NCBI RefSeq assembly: GCF_040530035.1
Contig: NZ_JBEWCD010000001.1
Span: 1,054,001 to 1,118,000 of the forward strand
DNA length: 64,000 nucleotides
Direction: 5' to 3'
Source of the DNA: Roseibium sp. HPY-6
GTDB taxonomy: Bacteria; Pseudomonadota; Alphaproteobacteria; Rhizobiales; Stappiaceae
Below the pieces are notes generated by a model that saw nothing but the letters and a program-made list of their open reading frames with translations, did not search any database and had not been told where the DNA came from. How positions within the stretch are numbered: the stretch's first letter is position 1; every line of letters begins with the position of its first letter. Below, piece by piece: positions 63,251 through 64,000 of this stretch. Position numbers and translations under genes: made by a program.

Positions 63251-64000
63251 CGCTTGCTGGTCGAGATCAGTCCTGTCCAGATCAAACGGACTAAGTCCGC
63301 CGGACTTGCCGGTTCGGCCCTGTTCTCGAGGACCTGACGGTTTGCGAGTGGGCACAACCCTCTCTGGTTTAGAACGTGGTTTAGCACGGACTGGAAAGGC
63401 AACGTTGCCCATGTGATTTTGCGCGCCCCCAAATTCGGGCTTGCCCCTGGGAGGGCGCGGGTTATTTCCACTGTCTCGTTGGCGCTAACACTAACCTCAT
63501 TCCGATGGGATCTATAGCCTGGCTTCCGAAGCGGCACGGGAGTTGCCTCGACATTGAGTAAGCCCATTCGATGGATATCAAAAATCGAAGGCGTTCCAGT
63601 TGGTGTCTGATTTCCGGAAAGAATGTCTTGAAGTAACGCGCTGTTTTCTGTTTCTTCCTTGAAGCGCAAGAGGGCATCAGAGGGAGGAGAATACTGTTCG
63701 CCGATGCGTCGCTCGATATAGGCTAGCTTCTGACCGCATTTCCTATCCGTCGCGTATCCACCAGGTTTCCCATATCGCAAACCTTCCGCAGCATCAGCGA
63801 ATGTTCGCGCCGACATCGCTTCAGGCCAACGGGTTGACACAGTCTCCACCCAATCCGCAAGACTGTCTTCAATACTGTCGTATTTTCGAAATCGATCAGT
63901 CTTATTGACGCGCTTGCCACCGATTTCTTCCCAGGTTTGGAAACTCTGAACATCGCCTTTCCAGGAATATCTCGCCTTAATGCCGAAATAGTTGTTCCCT
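63167..64000 (-). pseudogene. GH73 glucosaminidase effector with conserved tail, frame-shifted and cut by window end
   Basis: From base 63999 the frame reads GNNYFGIKARYSWKGDVQ, FRKYDSIEDSLADWVETV and GKPGGYATDRKCGQKLAYIE, the C-terminal half of a FlgJ-like GH73 N-acetylglucosaminidase; the N-terminus is outside the window. That frame ends at 63211. The family tail (SPFDLDRTDLDQQAQL, then RARQLILAAGRDPKLFGFA) lies in another frame, open from about 63482 to 63167. One frameshift around 63410-63485 would join them. It may be a true mutation, a sequencing error or two genes. A wall hydrolase fits the periplasmic immunity proteins next door. Confidence 0.72.

Overview
The window is chromosomal DNA from an alphaproteobacterium, most likely Hyphomicrobiales and perhaps Stappiaceae (Labrenzia/Roseibium-like). 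This rests on gene content: an alphaproteobacterial RNase P RNA, a BA14K-family protein, DUF2336, DUF1062, extensin-like and HugZ/DUF2470 proteins, and a carnitine dehydrogenase-thioesterase fusion. Genus-level placement is inference.

1-38.7 kb is ordinary chromosome with many small regulator-plus-enzyme units. These are: a large modular repeat protein cut by the window edge; AraC regulator / cupin / flavin monooxygenase; rnpB (minus strand, with a readable promoter); an AhpD-like protein, TetR regulator and two-subunit CoA-transferase; a MocR regulator divergent from a flavin-binding oxidase-like protein; a cell-wall block (lytic transglycosylase, AmiD-type amidase, DjlA-like protein); a GGDEF-EAL protein; arsR-arsC-arsH without an efflux pump; a GT39 transferase; 5-oxoprolinase; two M15/LAS-like metallopeptidase-fold proteins facing each other; LysE exporter; azoreductase; and a five-gene operon (31.4-37.7 kb) that reads as a complete aerobic gamma-butyrobetaine/carnitine to glycine betaine pathway, with its GlxA-type AraC regulator divergent.

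38.8-56.3 kb is a podovirus-like structural and lysis block, all on the minus strand: capsid, tail tubular A and B, gp14-like internal protein, tail fibre, endolysin, holin and a tailspike-like protein. No portal, scaffold, terminase, integrase or replication gene is present. Inserted between the capsid and tail genes are three consecutive units of a small acidic protein followed by a protein with a PIN-like N-terminus. One PIN-like protein is a 47-residue stub, one is free-standing, and one is fused to a long C-terminal region to make a 741-residue chimera.

56.6-64 kb begins with a Tat-exported metallophosphoesterase and is followed by an effector/immunity-like island. It holds a zincin-like (HEGAH) protein and a GH73 glucosaminidase protein that end in the same ~40-residue tail (RAR-x-x-I-x-AAGRDPxLFGF), three further remnants of that tail, and four paralogous signal-peptide proteins with conserved cysteines that look like periplasmic immunity proteins, plus one unrelated exported protein.

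The most striking link is regulatory: six direct repeats GTTC-N7-GTTC, the LexA (SOS) box of Alphaproteobacteria, lie upstream of minus-strand genes in both regions, five of them 27-31 bases before the start codon. I read the 52.8-64 kb segment as an SOS-controlled, rapidly diversifying toxin/immunity locus next to phage-derived particle genes. The box and tail patterns are visible in the sequence; the biological role is inference.
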